Positions 26,500-40,010 of a stretch of DNA of 64,000 nt are shown piece after piece. This DNA comes from Byssochlamys sp. IMV 00236 (lineage: Eukaryota > Ascomycota > Eurotiomycetes > Eurotiales > Thermoascaceae), in contig MSJH02000809.1 of the NCBI GenBank assembly GCA_001931875.2, forward strand, positions 353,115 to 417,114. The letters are read 5' to 3'. The notes under the pieces are model-generated. The model was not told where the DNA came from. It worked only from the letters and a program-made list of their open reading frames with translations, and did not search any database. The translations under genes were made by a program, and so were the position numbers. Numbering within the stretch: the first letter of the stretch is position 1; every line of letters begins with the position of its first letter.

Positions 26500-28168
26500 A
26501 GCAGAAATACTCTAATTTCTAATATTATATATATTTTAAAACCCCTAACTTATAAAGCTAAGTTCCTTTTTTTTATAGATAATCTTAAACTAATAATATA
26601 TCTTATTTTAGTATAAAATATAGCTCTGCTTTAATTTTTAAGCAATCTTAGTTTAATTAATTAAGTATTGCTTTATTTATAGCTATAACTCTATTTATCT
26701 AAATATTAAAAGGCTTAGATCCTTTTTAGTTAAATCTTATCTTATCTTATTTCTTATAATTAAAATAGCAGATATTATTAAGATTTATTTCCTAATTTTT
26801 TAATATTAGCTAATATAGATTATTAATAAAGATTATTTCTCCCTGCTTAAGTATAATATCTCTTAAGCCTATAATTTCTTTAGACTTATCTCTAATAATT
26901 AGTCTAGTCCTTAAAATTATAAAGCTTTAGCCTATTCTTCTCTTAGAGATTATAGTCTCTATATTTAATACTCTTAACTTATATCTTTTAAGATATTAAA
27001 CTTATAATCTATATTTATTATAATTATATAGCGCTAATTAGATTAAATAGACTTAAATATCTTATATAATAACCTTTTAAAGAATACTTCTAGATAAGTT
27101 TTTAAGCCTTATTAATTCTTTACCCTCTTTTTTATAATAAAGGGCTGTTTTTACTTCTATAATAGTATATTATAATATCTCTTTTATTAATTTCTTTTTA
27201 AAAGATATAATTTAGAAAACCCTATTTACTTCTTAATAATTAAAATTCTTTCTTATTATAATATTTAATTAGATATATTAGTTCTATATTTTATTTAGGG
27301 TAAAGTCTTCTTTACTTAAGTTAAAATATTTTTTATCCTTATATTTAGATTTAGGATACTCTTTAGCTTTATATAAATTATCTTAAGCTTTATAATATAA
27401 GCTGCTAGATATATTATTAAAAATATCTGTATTAATTAATCTAAGATCTCTAAATAGTTAAACTATTCTTAATACTAAGAATTTTTTAAAGAGAAGGTCT
27501 TTAGATAAAAATTTTTTAACTTTTATATTATTTCTATTTTTTATACTTTTAGAACTTCTTAAAATAAGATTTTTTATTCTTTCTTTAATTTAGCTATTGC
27601 TAAATATATTTAGTATCTGCTTAGCCTCTATATTATCTTTAAACTATATAGTTTTAATATTTTATATATCTTTTAAGTGCCTAATTTCTTTTTTAATAAA
27701 GGGGTCTTTTAAATTTATTATAAAAAAGAAGGGCTTTATATTAGTTTTTAAGGCTCTACTAGAAGGTTCTATTATTTATTTATTTTTAAAAGTTTTATTT
27801 ATAAATTATTTAGTTTTTTTAAATAAACTTTTATAAGAATAAGTTATTGCTTTAAATAATTTTTTCTTTTACTACTTTATTATTACTAGCTTTATATTTT
27901 TAATTATTTTTAATACTTCTCTGGCTTCTTTTATAGATATATTCTCCTTTATACTAATTATATTGGCCAATAATTATATATAAGGCTTATAGATTAAGTT
28001 AATTTTCCTAGAATTAACTTATTATAAGACTTCTTTAACCTTTTCAGTATTTATATTTAGTCTATTTAGCTAGGATTATGTTTTAGTTTTCTCCTTATCT
28101 AGGCAGCAATAAGCCTTAAAGTTAGTATTAAGTCTTTATCCCCTTTAAAATTATTTCTAGTAGTCTAT
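26500..28168 (-). pseudogene. Extra same-sense frame in element B, downstream part
   Basis: Minus-strand continuation of the frame at 35606-36900. From about 27940 to 26950 one frame reads on with only TAA/TAG at expected Gln/Trp sites: EAREVLKIIKNIKLV, IEPSSRALKTNIKPFFF, LKDPFIKKEIRHLKD, KEYPKSKYKDKKYFNLSKED. A frame change is needed near 27950. Function unknown. Confidence 0.45.
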
Positions 28169-28539
28169 TATTACGAACTAGGGCTATAATACTTAATCCG
28201 GACCTGCTAAGACCTAGGATAGATAACCTAGAATAGACAATAAAGAATAACGAGATAACTAGATTTATATGTAATAGTTAGATTAGCTAGTTATAGATAG
28301 AGCTGTTAAGACTAGGTTATCTAAATAACCTAGTAAAATAGATAGATAAATAAATAACCTCTAAAGGAATAGAAGTTAGACAGATTAGTAATTTATTCTA
28401 ATTACTACTAAATCTAACCTTTAACTCTACTATATATAGACGGCTACTCGCCTATATCTCTACTTCTTATCTTATATTCTGTTTAACTAGTCCGACTAAT
28501 TACCTCTAATAAAGAGCTTCTTTACCCTAGCTCTTTATA
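28169..28539 (+). repeat. 5' LTR of element C
   Basis: 371 bp, starts TATTACGAACTAGGG (TG to TA by RIP), ends CTAGCTCTTTATA. GC-rich words are kept at ATAGACGGCTACTCGCC and GTCCGACTA. Confidence 0.92.
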
Positions 28540-28599
28540 ATTTAAATCGCTCGACTAATAGTATATTAGGAAGAGAAGAAATATTAAGAAATAGTGCTA

Positions 28600-29760
28600 G
28601 AGATTAGCATAGAGAATCTAAATATAGCCCGGAGCCTAGCGCTTAACCTAAACTAATAAATACTACTAATCCTAAGTAATTAGAATTAGTAAGTAGTACT
28701 AGTCCTAGTTAGCCCGAACTAATAACTATTATAAACTTAAGAAATCTAATAAATTTAAGAAATACTATAAACCCTAGGATTTAATAAAAATTAAATACTA
28801 TTAGTGCCAGATCTACTACCTTACTAGATTTCTAGTATTAAGTTAATAGCGCAGCGATAGGAGCTCTATAAAATATAACTTAGAGATTATTAGAAAAGAT
28901 AAATATAGCTGCAGTTATAGAGCTAATAAAATAAATAAATATAGCTTCTAAATCCAGGTCTGTTACTAAACTACCTAAATCTTATTAATACTAAGCTAAA
29001 GATTTAAATACCTATTACTATTAGTGCCGCTATATAAACTAATACTTTACCTATAATGCATTAATATTTCAAACTAAAGCTAATAAGGTAAACTATATTA
29101 CTGTATTGCTTTTAAATAATTATAGAATAGCTTAAAGTTATAAATCTCCTGCTTTAGCTATAACTTTATAGTAAAGATTTTAATAATAGCTATTAGATTG
29201 TCTTAAGGATTTATAATATTAACCCTAGATAGCTGCTATATAATTCTAGGGGCTAAAGTAATAGCTAGAATAAACTGCTTAAGAATTTCATAATAAATTT
29301 AAGCTTCGCAGAGCTAAATTAGCCCTAGAGAATAATATTTAAAGCTAAACCTTCTTTTCTATACTATAGGAAGATATATAGAACTAATTATTTAAGTATA
29401 TATATATTCTAACTAATTTAGACTAACTAACTTCTAAGGCTATAGTTATTAAATAGAGTCTTAAAAACTCTATTAAATCTTAATTAAAAGACTTTAAGAA
29501 GAAGAAATAATCCTAATCTTATGCGAGAGAAAAGGACTAATTTTACCTATATATATAGGATAAGCAGAAGGATAAATTATTTTAGTTAATCTTTATAAAG
29601 ACCTATTTAGAATATAAAATAAAGAGGTTTAAATCCTTAGAGGAGCAAGAATAGTTAATAAAAGAAGGGCAATGCTTTAATTATAAGAAGAATAAATATA
29701 TTAATAAATAGTATCCTAATAAGATAGGGAAGGACTTTAAACCCCCTAAAAATAAAGGCA
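28600..29760 (+). pseudogene. Element C gag remnant with zinc knuckle
   Basis: The C-terminal part reads EGQCFNYKKNKYINK then a stop and YPNKIGKDFKPPKNKG (about 29660-29750). The knuckle C-x2-C-x4-H-x4-C is seen as C-x2-Y-x4-Y-x4-Y; TGC/TGT to TAT and CAC to TAT are RIP-type changes. Start not defined. Confidence 0.7.
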
Positions 29761-32700
29761 TTAGACTTAATATACTCCAGCACCTTAAAGGCGCGGAGCT
29801 AGAGTTTATAACTTTAGTAAATATATTAATTAAGGGTTATACTATAAAAATAAATATATTTCTTAATTCTTAAGCATATGCTAACTTTATTAACTGTAAC
29901 TTTTTACTATATTATAAATATAAGAGGTTTCTATAAAAGCTAATAGGTTATGCCTTATAGATAGGAGACTAAATAATACCAATTTATAGCTACTTCCCTA
30001 TTATTATTAAAATAAAAGACTTAGAGGGGAAGATAGAATAACATAAGATTAACTTCTAGATTATTTCTATATAGGAACCTAATATAGTTAAGAAGAATTA
30101 GAATATAATCCTAGGATTATTATAGTTATACTATAATAATCTTATTATAGATTAGAGACGCCTAATTTAGAGATATTAATAAAAGGTTTTATCTTAAGTT
30201 AAGATTTAAACCCTATAAGTATTTATAGAGATAGCGCAGAATTAACTAATCTATTATATATAAGGGGAATATATTAAAATAAATACAGAAAAAATTTAAC
30301 TTCCCCTATATTATATATAATTTTAAGATATCTTTTTAGAAAAGGGAGCTAAAATATTACCCCTACTAGAAGATACTAGGATCTATATAATTAATCTAAT
30401 TAATAGTAAGTTACTATTATAAAGGCCTCTATACCTATACTCTACTAGAGAACTAAATATATTATAAAAATATCTAGAAGATATATAATAATAAGGTTAG
30501 ATCCGGGCTTTAACTAGCTTAGCTAGATTACTAATTATTTTTATCCTTAAGAAAGATAATAAACTGCGCTTGTGCGTTAATTATTAAAGACTAAATACTT
30601 AAATAATTAAGAATCGCTATTTATTGCTATAAATAGATAAAATGCTAAATTAATTAGTAAATATAAGATTCTTTATAAAACTTAACCTCTAAAAAGCCTA
30701 TTATAAAATCTACATATAAAGGGAAAATAAATAAAAAATAGCATTTAGAACTAGATATAGCTATTTTAAATATTTTATTATATTGTTTAAACTATACAAT
30801 ACTTTAGCTATATTTTAAGCCTATATTAATATAGCGCTAAGAGGCTTATTAGATATCTGCTATATTATATACCTAAATAATATTCTAATCTTCTTAATAA
30901 ATAAGAAAGAATATAAATAGTATATCTCTAAAATGCTAGAAAGACTTTATAAGCATAATTTATATATAAAGCTAAGTAAATATAAATTCTATAAGGAGGA
31001 AGTTTTCTTCCTTAAATTTATTATAGGATATAATAAGATTAAGATAAATCTCTTTAGAATTAAAATAATTTGTAATTAGCCTATACTAAAGACCTTTTAT
31101 AATATTTAAGTTTTTTTAAGATTTATAAGTTTTTTTAGGAGATTTATCTATAATTACTCCTTTATTATAATACTATTAATAGACTTACTTAAGGGTAATA
31201 AAAATAGCAAGAAAATAAGCTTATTAAAATAAATACCTAAAGTATAAAAAACATTTAAAGATTTAAAAACTATATTTATTAAACTGCCAGCATTATAGTA
31301 TTATAATTTAAAAAAGCTAATTATAATAGCTATAAATATTTTAAGATTTACTTTAGCTACTATTTTATTATAGCTTGCAAGTAAGATAATAAAATAATAA
31401 TACCTAATTATATACTTCTTAAGGAAATTTACTAAAATTAAATATTAATATAAAATATATAACCAGAAACTATTAGCAATAGTTAAAGCTTTTAAGTATT
31501 AGAGACATTATTTAGATAACAGTAAATACTTTACTTAAATATAGACTAATTATATAAACCTATACTACTTCTTTATAATAAAAACTTTAAATAATAGGCA
31601 GATAAGATAAGCAGAGTTACTAGTAGGCTATAATTTTTATATTAAATATAAGCTGGGTTATTTAAATATAGCTAATATACTATCTTAAAGATTAAATTAT
31701 AAATCCTTAAAGGAGAAGTAAAAGATTAAACTATTATCTACCTTATAGAAGAAACTAAAACTATATATTTTAAATAAAGAAAATAATATAGGTAGTTGCA
31801 AATATTTACTGCTAAGATTATTAATATTAAAAGTTACTAATAGGGAGATAATCTAAGATCCTTTAAAGCCTAATTTTCTAAAGTTGCTCAGGTAGCTTTA
31901 GTAGAAAGATACCTTTATACTAAAGAAGATTAGTAATTTAAAGACTAATTAATCTAAAAGCTTTAAATAGACTATAAATAATAAGGGTCTGCTATAAAGA
32001 TAAGATTAGATTTATATTCTAGATAAATATTTACTAAAGTAAGAATTACTGCAAATTTATTATAATAATTTATATACTAGCTATTAAGAAGTTAAAACTA
32101 TAAAAAAACTGCTTAAGTAAAAATTCTACTAGCTAGGTATATAAAATAATATATAAGAATATATAAAGACCTATAATATCTATAAAAGGAATAAAATTCT
32201 TAGATATAAGCTATATAAACAGTTAAGCTTACTACTTATAGTAAAAAGACTTTAGCAGAATATATTAATAAACTTTATTATTAGCCTGCTACTATTAACT
32301 TAATAGGAAGTTAAATATAATATAATCCTAGTAATTATAGACTAATACTTTAAGATAGCTCTATATATCCTAACTTAAGAAATAATTATAGTAGAAGACT
32401 TAGCTAACCTAATTATAAAAAGGGTATATTACTAGTTTAGTCTCTTAATATTAATTATTTCTAATTAGGGATTAGTATTTACTAGTAAATACTAGACTAA
32501 GCTTTATTAGTATATATAAATCACCCGATTAATAAGCACTACTTTTTATCTATAGATAGATAGATAGATAGAGCACTAAAATTAGACCTTAAAGTATTAT
32601 CTAAGAGTATATATAAATTATTATTAAAACAACTAGGTATTATTATTAGATGCGGCAAAGTATACCTATAATAATATAAAGTATTCTATTATTAAATACT

Positions 32701-33400
32701 CGCTATTTAAGGCTCTTTATAACTTTAATCCTAATAGCTAGGATAAATATAATATAAAAATAAGATTAAATATTCCCGCTATTAAAAAATAACTTAAAGA
32801 ATTATTAGATATTAAGGCGAAATTAAAAAAATACTTATAATATACTGTTAAGGTATAAGCGAAGTACTATAATAAGAAATATATACCTAAGTTATATAAG
32901 ATAGGGGATTAAATTCTTCTATTAATAAAGAATCTATAAACTAATTAATTAAATAAGAAGTTAGACTATTAATTTTCTAGACCCTATAAAATAATAGAAA
33001 TAATTAAAAAGCAAGTATATTAATTATAACTGCCAAAGAGCCTAAATAAAATATATTTAATATTTTATATATTTCTGCTGGAACCCTATAATTAACAAGA
33101 AGAGATAGAATTTAAATAGCTAAATTTAGTTCTTATTAATAGAGAATAAGAATAAGAGGTAGAAGAAATCCTTAATAAATAGACCTTTTATAGGAAGAAA
33201 TAGTTCCTAATAAAATAGAAAGAATATCCTTTATATAAAAACTTATAATAAATATTAGAAGATCTTATATATATAACTAAAGCTTTAAAGGAGTATTATA
33301 ATAAAAACCTTAGTAAGGCTCTTAATATAAATAAGCTACCTAAGTAAAGGTAAGGTAAAGAAGAGCTAAAAACTAGAAAGCAAAGTAAGATAGATAAGTA
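29760..33400 (+). pseudogene. Element C pol remnant: protease, RT/RNase H, integrase, chromodomain
   Basis: RT at about 30510-30950: LRKDNKLRLCVN-like, IKNRYLLLL-like, IRFFIKLNL, TRYSYFKYF and YLNNILIF. RNase H follows to about 31720. Integrase at 32050-33100 (HYKGDRYRWP-like start lost; DAAKYTYNNIKYSII and ILLLIKNL seen). A chromodomain follows at about 33130-33270 (EVEEILNK, then FYRKK, FLIK and KEYPLYKNL). All stops are at Gln/Trp positions. The end of pol overlaps the 3' end of the antisense frame by about 30 bp. Confidence 0.78.
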
Positions 33401-34824
33401 ATAGTATTTTTTTTCCTACTAGGTTTTTTAATTATTATTAAATATATTACTATATATATTATTCTTTCTCTAATTTTCTTATAGGGTTTAGGAGTTTTAA
33501 AGAGAATATAGAAGAAAAAAATCTTAATAAGAATAATTTAATTTAACCGGGCTAGCCCCGGTTAATAATTTAAATATAGGCCTATAAAATTATCCTATTT
33601 AACTACTTTATTACTATAAAACCCTTTAATAATACTTTCTTCCTTCTTATTAGAGAATAAAGGTAGTCTCTATAATTAGGTAAGTATATTTATTATGTGT
33701 AAAATATTATAGTTTAATAAATGAATTATTTAATATAACTTCTAAAGAAGATATAATAACTTTAATTTAAAATATAATAGGATTAGTAAGATAGCAGTAA
33801 TATTAAGCTAGTATTTAGTAGTCTTAAATATAGATTTTTATATATATACCTTTATAAAAGAAATATATATATTTATAGCCTTATTAAAAGACTCTAAATT
33901 ACTTAAAAGATAAGCTTCTCGGCTAAGACTCTAAATATAAGTTAACTCAGCCTTATATACTAGTAATATAAAAATATATAGCTTGTAAAAGCCCTTATAA
34001 TAGAGATATTTTATATTAATATAAAAATAGATATATTATTGCTTTAAATCTTATATTAGGGCCTTTAAATAGTAAAGATATATCTCCTATAAGATAAGAG
34101 AAAAGTCTTTAATTAAATTTTTTAAGCTAGAAGAATTTATAATAGGGTCTATTTTAGAAATAGTAGGATAACTTATTATTATATTAATATTAGCAATAAT
34201 AATTAATATTATTATCTTAGTTAAAGCTAAATTAATCTATAGAGAAAGTATTTTAATAGCAGCCTTAACTTTAGGAATAAAAATTATAATAGTATCTTAG
34301 GTTCTTTAGATCTCTATACTAAAAACTTCTTTTATTTTTAACCTCCTTTATAATTTTTTAGCTAGCTAAGTAGGAGTTTTTTTTACTATAGGCATAGTAA
34401 GAGCAGTATTATTATAACTATATTTTAACCTTTAAAGAGGATATAATAGACTAGCCTGCACCTCCTTATATATAAGAGAAACTATATTACTAAATATAAA
34501 CCGATCCCTGCGCATCTTAAATAAGAAATACTCCTTTATTAGGGGGTTCTCTATAAATAACCTTAGCGGAGATACTCTATTATTACTATTAATAGTAGTA
34601 AATAGAGTAATTTATAAAGAAGGAGTTATTAATTCTAATATTATATTAGTAGTCGAAGATATAAGAAGGGGAAATAGCTTATTAAGCTACTTATTATTTA
34701 TATTAAGCTAGTAATTAAATAGATAATCTTTAGTTAGTAGCTATAATAGCTTAAGGCTAGCTATAAGGGCTTTATCGGGAGAGCCTAAAATAAATAAAAT
34801 ACGCTTAGAGCGCTTAAAAGGCAT
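33373..34824 (-). pseudogene. Antisense accessory gene of element C, unrecognised protein
   Basis: A single minus-strand frame of 484 codons from ATG (34824-34822, MPFKRSKRILFILGSPDKA) to TAG (33375-33373), between pol and the 3' LTR and opposite to gag-pol. The only breaks are TAA/TAG at positions that fit Gln or Trp codons after RIP; no frameshift is needed. Readable segments: MRRDRFIFSNIVSL, KEVQASLLYPL, IYLYYLKALI, VYKAELTYI, SLSREAYLLSNLESFNKA, FSNKKEESIIKGFYSNKVVK, PGLARLN. The same protein type is found antisense in element E (47161-48500). No known domain is evident and I see no signal peptide. A gene captured and kept by this element lineage is the inference. Confidence 0.7.
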
Positions 34825-35234
34825 TATTATATTAATTAATACTATTATATAAACCTAAAAGATTACAATTTATATTAAGCGCATGCGCAGGATTTATAAA
34901 GAAAATAACTTAAAAATTTTATTTTTAATATACCTATATAACTATTAGCTATTTTTATATTTAAATTATTAAAAGCAATACTAAATGAGCTATAAAAATA
35001 AGAAAAAGATAGCTTAATATATAAGCAGGAAGACAGGAATTAATTAGTAAAAAATAAAAATACTTTTAATTTTTTAGGTAAAAATATTAAAATAAAGCTA
35101 ATATCAGATAAATTTATATAACGAATATATCTTAACAGTAACTTACTACTATTATTATAGCTATGCCTAAACATTTAAATCTATATAATAAACTTTACAC
35201 GGCTCGGGATAAGCCTTTTAATAAGGGGGGATAT

Positions 35235-35605
35235 TATTATAAACTAGGGCTATAATACCTAATCTAGACCTGCTAAGACCTAAGATAGATAACTTAAGAT
35301 AGATAACAAAGAATAATAAGATAATTAGATTTATATATAATAGTTAGATTAGCTAGTTATAGATAAAGCTATTAAGATTAAGTTATCTAGATAACCTAGT
35401 AGAATAGACAGATAGATAAATAACCCCTAAAAGAATAGAAGTTAGATAGATTAATAATTTATTCTGATTATTATTAAACTTAACCTTTGACTTTATTATA
35501 TATAGACGGCTACTCGCTTGCGTCTCTACCTCTTATCTTATATTCTGTTTAATTAGTCCGACTAGTTACCTCCGATAAAGAGCTTCTTTACCCTAGCTCT
35601 TTATA
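35235..35605 (+). repeat. 3' LTR of element C
   Basis: 371 bp, same length as the left copy. Differences are nearly all C/T or G/A. Preceded by the polypurine tract. Confidence 0.92.
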
Positions 35606-36900
35606 TCTATATTAATATTCTAATATTTAAAGTTATTATTACTATTTATAAATATTTTTAACCTTTTTCTAAGGATATTATTTTCTATACTTCTTAGTTC
35701 TATTATACTTTATACTTTTTTAATATAAATTTAATATATAGTAGTAGGTTTAATCCTTTCTTCTCTTAAAAATTCTAATATTTTTTTACCTTTTAGATTA
35801 GCAATAGCCTTTTTTATTAATATAGATATACTAATTTTATATTTATATTTTTTTTCTAGCCGTTTCTCTTTATTTTAAGTTTTAAGCTTTTTTTTTCTTT
35901 TTAGCTTCTTAAGACTTTTAATTCTCTTCTTCCTTTTCTTCTCCTTCTCTATATTTTTTTCTCCTTTATCTAATATTAGATTTATTAATAAGCTCTTACT
36001 TAAATCTTCTATTTAATATTCTTCCTTTTTTCTTATAATTTCTTCTAGAAGATTATTCTCCTTTACTCTTATTCTAACCTTTTATAGCTCTTTATTAATA
36101 GGCTTTTAAAAAATTAGTCCTTCTCTGCTAAGGGCTTTTCTTAAGATATCTCTTATTTTTCTAATATTAATTAGTTAAAGGCTCTTTTTAGTTAGTATTT
36201 TTTATCTCCTAATATTATAAAGTCTATTAACCTATATTTTTATTAGATATATAGCTGCTATTCTCTAATTTTTAATACTAAATGCTAATTCTCCTATAGC
36301 TATTAAGGTCTAATATAATTATTTAATAATTAATAAGACTTAGTCTATAGTCTCCTAACCCTATTTCTTTATAATTTTATAATAATCTTTATTAATATAT
36401 TTATAGTTTTTTTTATTTATATTTTTAATTCTTTTAGTTTATTAATAGCTAATACTTCTTTCTTTCTTACTTCTTTTAATAGCTCCTATTAGTTTAAGAA
36501 ATTATAAAAATTACTGGCTATTTTATTATACCTACTTTAAAAATTTAAAATAATTACTACTATATTATTTATAAACTAAACCTTCTTTTCTTTATTATTA
36601 GCCTTACTTATTATCTTCTTTATAAATTTATAAATTTTACTGATTATAATATATATATATATTCTAAGTTAAAGAGCTTTATTTTAATAGATAATATTTT
36701 ATATTTCTAATATATTTTTTTCTATTTTTAATATATATCTTTATAAAGCAATTCTTTAAAATAGTTTCTAAGTAAAAAGATATATTTAAAAGATAAGATA
36801 GGGTTAAGTTTAGCTTAATTTAGTCTCTAATTACTTTTATTATAGTATTATATAATATAAAAAGTAAGGTTTTTATAATAAGATAAGAATTCTTTATTTA
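35606..36900 (-). pseudogene. Extra same-sense frame in element B, upstream part
   Basis: Downstream of integrase and on the same strand as gag-pol. Very rich in Lys and Glu (KEVLAINKLKELK, ETIDQVLLIIKQ, GELAFSIKNQR, EKKRKKRIKSLKKLKRKKK). Interrupted only by stops that fit RIP of Gln/Trp codons. Element C split it at 35605/28169, and the rest continues at 28168 going left. I do not recognise the product; it could be a nucleic-acid-binding or coiled-coil protein. Confidence 0.45.
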
Positions 36901-37349
36901 TTGCTTATATTCTTTATTTAATATTTTCTATTTTTAGCTTTATTTATAGACTTTTTTAAGATATTTAAGCTAATATTATATGTTTTTTAATTATCTCTCT
37001 TTTTTTTTTAATTATTATCAGGTATCTTTAAATCCTTTCCCTCCCTTAAAAAAAATACCCTTATCTTAAGTTTACCCTTTTTTTATTTTTATTATAGCAC
37101 TAGTATTTATTTTATTATTATTTTTTTATTTTTTCTCCTTTTATATTAACTTTTTATTTAGTATTAAATTTGTTTTATTACTAGCTTTCTATTTTTTTTC
37201 TTCTAAGCTAATATTTTTGAAAAGGGAATATTAAAATTATAATTATATATTTTAATTTAAATAGTATCTAGTCTATATTATTATTATTATTACTTAATTA
37301 CTAATTTTCTTATTTAAGTGCTATATTATTATTTACAGTTAATATTTTA

Positions 37350-38600
37350 TTTTAATTCTCTTATAAATAATAGCCTTTTAAGTAATTTCTATAAATTAGG
37401 TCCCTAAAAGGTATATTATCTAATTTTTTAAGCTTATAGAATTCTTTCTTAAGAACTTTTTTAATCTTATATAGTTTAAGCTAGCAGTATGCTAGTTTTA
37501 TAGAGTAAAATATCTTAAGCTTTATATTATAAAGTAGAATAAGCTATTTTTTTATTAATTATTCTTTATAAAGCTATTTTTTATTATTAAAGACTTCTTT
37601 ATTAGCTTTTCTTATATATTAGATATAAAATTAGGCCTTTTCTATATTTTAATCTTAGAGCTTTATCTATTATATATAAAAGAGTAGAAGATCTTCTATA
37701 GTCTTAACCTTATCCTATACTAAAGTCTTTTAGATAGGTATTTCTAGTTTAATTAATAATATAGTATTATATTCTATAATTGCTCTAAATAGTATTAAGC
37801 CTATAGAAGTCTTAACTATATTTTTATTTACCTAGATTACTGCTAGTAGATAATTTATTTAATTTACCCCTATTCTTTTTATAAGTTTTCTAATACTATA
37901 TATAAAAAATTTATATATAATTTTAATTATTCTATTTATTTGCGGGTTATATAGTAAGACTTTAATATAATTAATCTTATACTTCTATACTAATATATTA
38001 ATTATAGCTTTATTCTCTAGTTCTCTATTATTAATAAGAGTCTTTATTACTTCTTAATAATAAATCTAGTTTTTTTATAAGAATTTAGTAATAGCTTCTA
38101 AAGTAGAGCTGCTAAGAGCTCTATATTTAACTTAGTTAAAGTTGTCTTAAAATATAATAATATAAATCTTTTCTTTACTGGGCAGTATAATCTTATAGAT
38201 ATTTAAATATAGCTTTAATCTTCTTAGTAGAATAAATATTAATTATAAAGCTTCTTTTATATATTTTTTATCTGCTTTTTAATATTTATTATATATCTTT
38301 ACTTATTTAATAATATACTTATATAGGCCTTTTTATTAATATTAATTAGCTATCTTTTAATAGGTTATTTTATATTTATAATATTTATACTCTTTATAAA
38401 GGGCTGTAAGAATTTTTTTTTACTTTTTTTTATTATTAATAATTATATAGTAAGGCTAATTTTATTATACTCTCTAAAAAAGTATATTATCTTAGACTAT
38501 ATATTTTAGGGCCTCTTTCTTAAATTTAGTATATTATCCTCTATTTATATTATCTAGTTTTATTATAATTTATAACTATTCTATAATTAGTAAAGATTTT
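37350..38600 (-). pseudogene. Element B integrase remnant
   Basis: Minus-strand frames give IYNKYQKADKKYIKEA (zinc-binding HHCC-region remnant with C lost to Y), a DDE core region, and VKTIEDLLLFYMQQIKLYD, which resembles the helix after the catalytic core in this family. Boundaries are approximate and several frame changes are needed. Confidence 0.55.
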
Positions 38601-39299
38601 TTTAATTAATATAATATAAGTATTAATTAAGAGATACTATTTAATTTTACCTTTTATATATTAATATAATAGACTGTATAAAATTATAGGTCTAGGAATT
38701 TCTCTATATTATTATTTTCCGCCTTTTCTAGATTTTATTTTATTATTAGCTTCTGAGATAATCTATCTATAACTAAGTTCTTTTTCCCTAATATATAGAT
38801 AATATTAAAATTAAATAGCTGAATCTAAGTAATCTATTAAATAATTATTAATCTAAAGAGGTTTATAGCTATTTTATTTAGTTATACTATTAAAGTTTTT
38901 ATATCTACCTCTAATTAAAAGTATATATTATATAGATATGCTTAGAATTTATAAAGCGCCTTTAGTATTATCTTGTATTTTAGCTTTTCTCTATTATATT
39001 GCCTCTCTGCCTATATTTATATTTTATTTTTATATTTAGCTAGGTATCTCTTATTAAACTTCTTTTTTTCTTAAGTAAGTTAAGCCCCCTATTTACTGCT
39101 ATTAGTATTAGTATTAATAATAATTATGCCTCCCTTTCTATAGTTAATTAGCTTAAATATTAGTATTATTATTAGGGCTACTTTTAAAATATTTATTACT
39201 TCTTATTATTTTAGCCCCTAAAAGAAGTTTTATCTCTTTCTTAATATTAAATATATTAGCTTAGCTTTAGTAATATATTTTTTAATCTATATCTAGTAA

Positions 39300-40010
39300 T
39301 AGGCTATAACCCTTAGAAATTCTCTTACTTTTTATAAGTTCTAATAAGATAATTACTTTAAGATTTTAATTACCTTAGCTAACTTAAGATATTTCCTCTT
39401 AGTATTATATATATAGCCTATTATTTTAATTTCTAATACTGCGAATTATAATTTCTCCCTAGTAATTATTAAACCTATAAGTTTAAGATTATATAATACC
39501 TTATTAATATTTTAAATATATTTAAATATAAACCTTCTAATTCTTAATAGTGTCTCTTTCTCTCTATAATTAGTCTTAGGTCCTTATATTAGCGCATTAT
39601 CTAGAAATATATTATAGATATTAAGAATATTATCTGCTAGTATTCTTATAACTTCTTATATAAACTCCTATACTATATTTATTTATCCTTAAAATAATTT
39701 AGTTTAATAAATTAAACTAATCCCTAGTATATAGAAAGCTATTAAGTCCTATAATTCTTTAACTAACTCTAACTAGTTATACTTAGAGAATAAGTCTATA
39801 AGTAATTAAGCATTAATACTAGCATTTTACTAAACTCTTCTAAGAACTTATTAGCTAAAGAAAGTAAATTAGCGTCCTATATTATTATTTAATTAACTTT
39901 TATAGCTATATTAATTAGCTAATATTTACTATTTTTCTTTTTTATTAAGAATTATAGATTTTAGTAGGATCCTTAACTATATTTAAGGATCTCTATATTT
40001 ATCCTCTTTT
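39300..40010 (-). pseudogene. Element B reverse transcriptase remnant
   Basis: Minus-strand frame with LFSKYDQLELVKE, IPGISLIYQTK, FLDNALIQGPK (the catalytic F-x-DD-x region changed to LDN by mutation) and VLYNLKLIGLIITREK. This type, with GPKT..Y after the catalytic site, is known from many fungal gypsy elements. Stops fall at Gln/Trp positions. Confidence 0.72.

Larger units (their letters stand above)
28169..35605 (+). mobile_element. Gypsy/chromovirus element C, complete, RIP-degraded
   Basis: 7437 bp with 371-bp LTRs (28169-28539, 35235-35605) and a 5-bp target duplication TCTAT (28164-28168, 35606-35610). A polypurine tract AAGGGGGGA lies directly before the right LTR. Plus-strand gag (28600-29760), pol (29760-33400) with RT, integrase and a chromodomain-like end, then an antisense gene (33373-34824). 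It is inserted in the extra frame of element B. Confidence 0.92.

Noticed and set aside
27597..27836. Longest open plus-strand frame (79 codons) inside the AT block
   Set aside because: Hydrophobic, Leu/Ile/Phe-only composition is the complement of a Lys-rich minus-strand frame of element B. It is a shadow, not a membrane protein.
32550..32580. GATA tandem repeat
   Set aside because: A short ATAG repeat inside RIP-degraded integrase sequence; expected by chance and slippage in such DNA.
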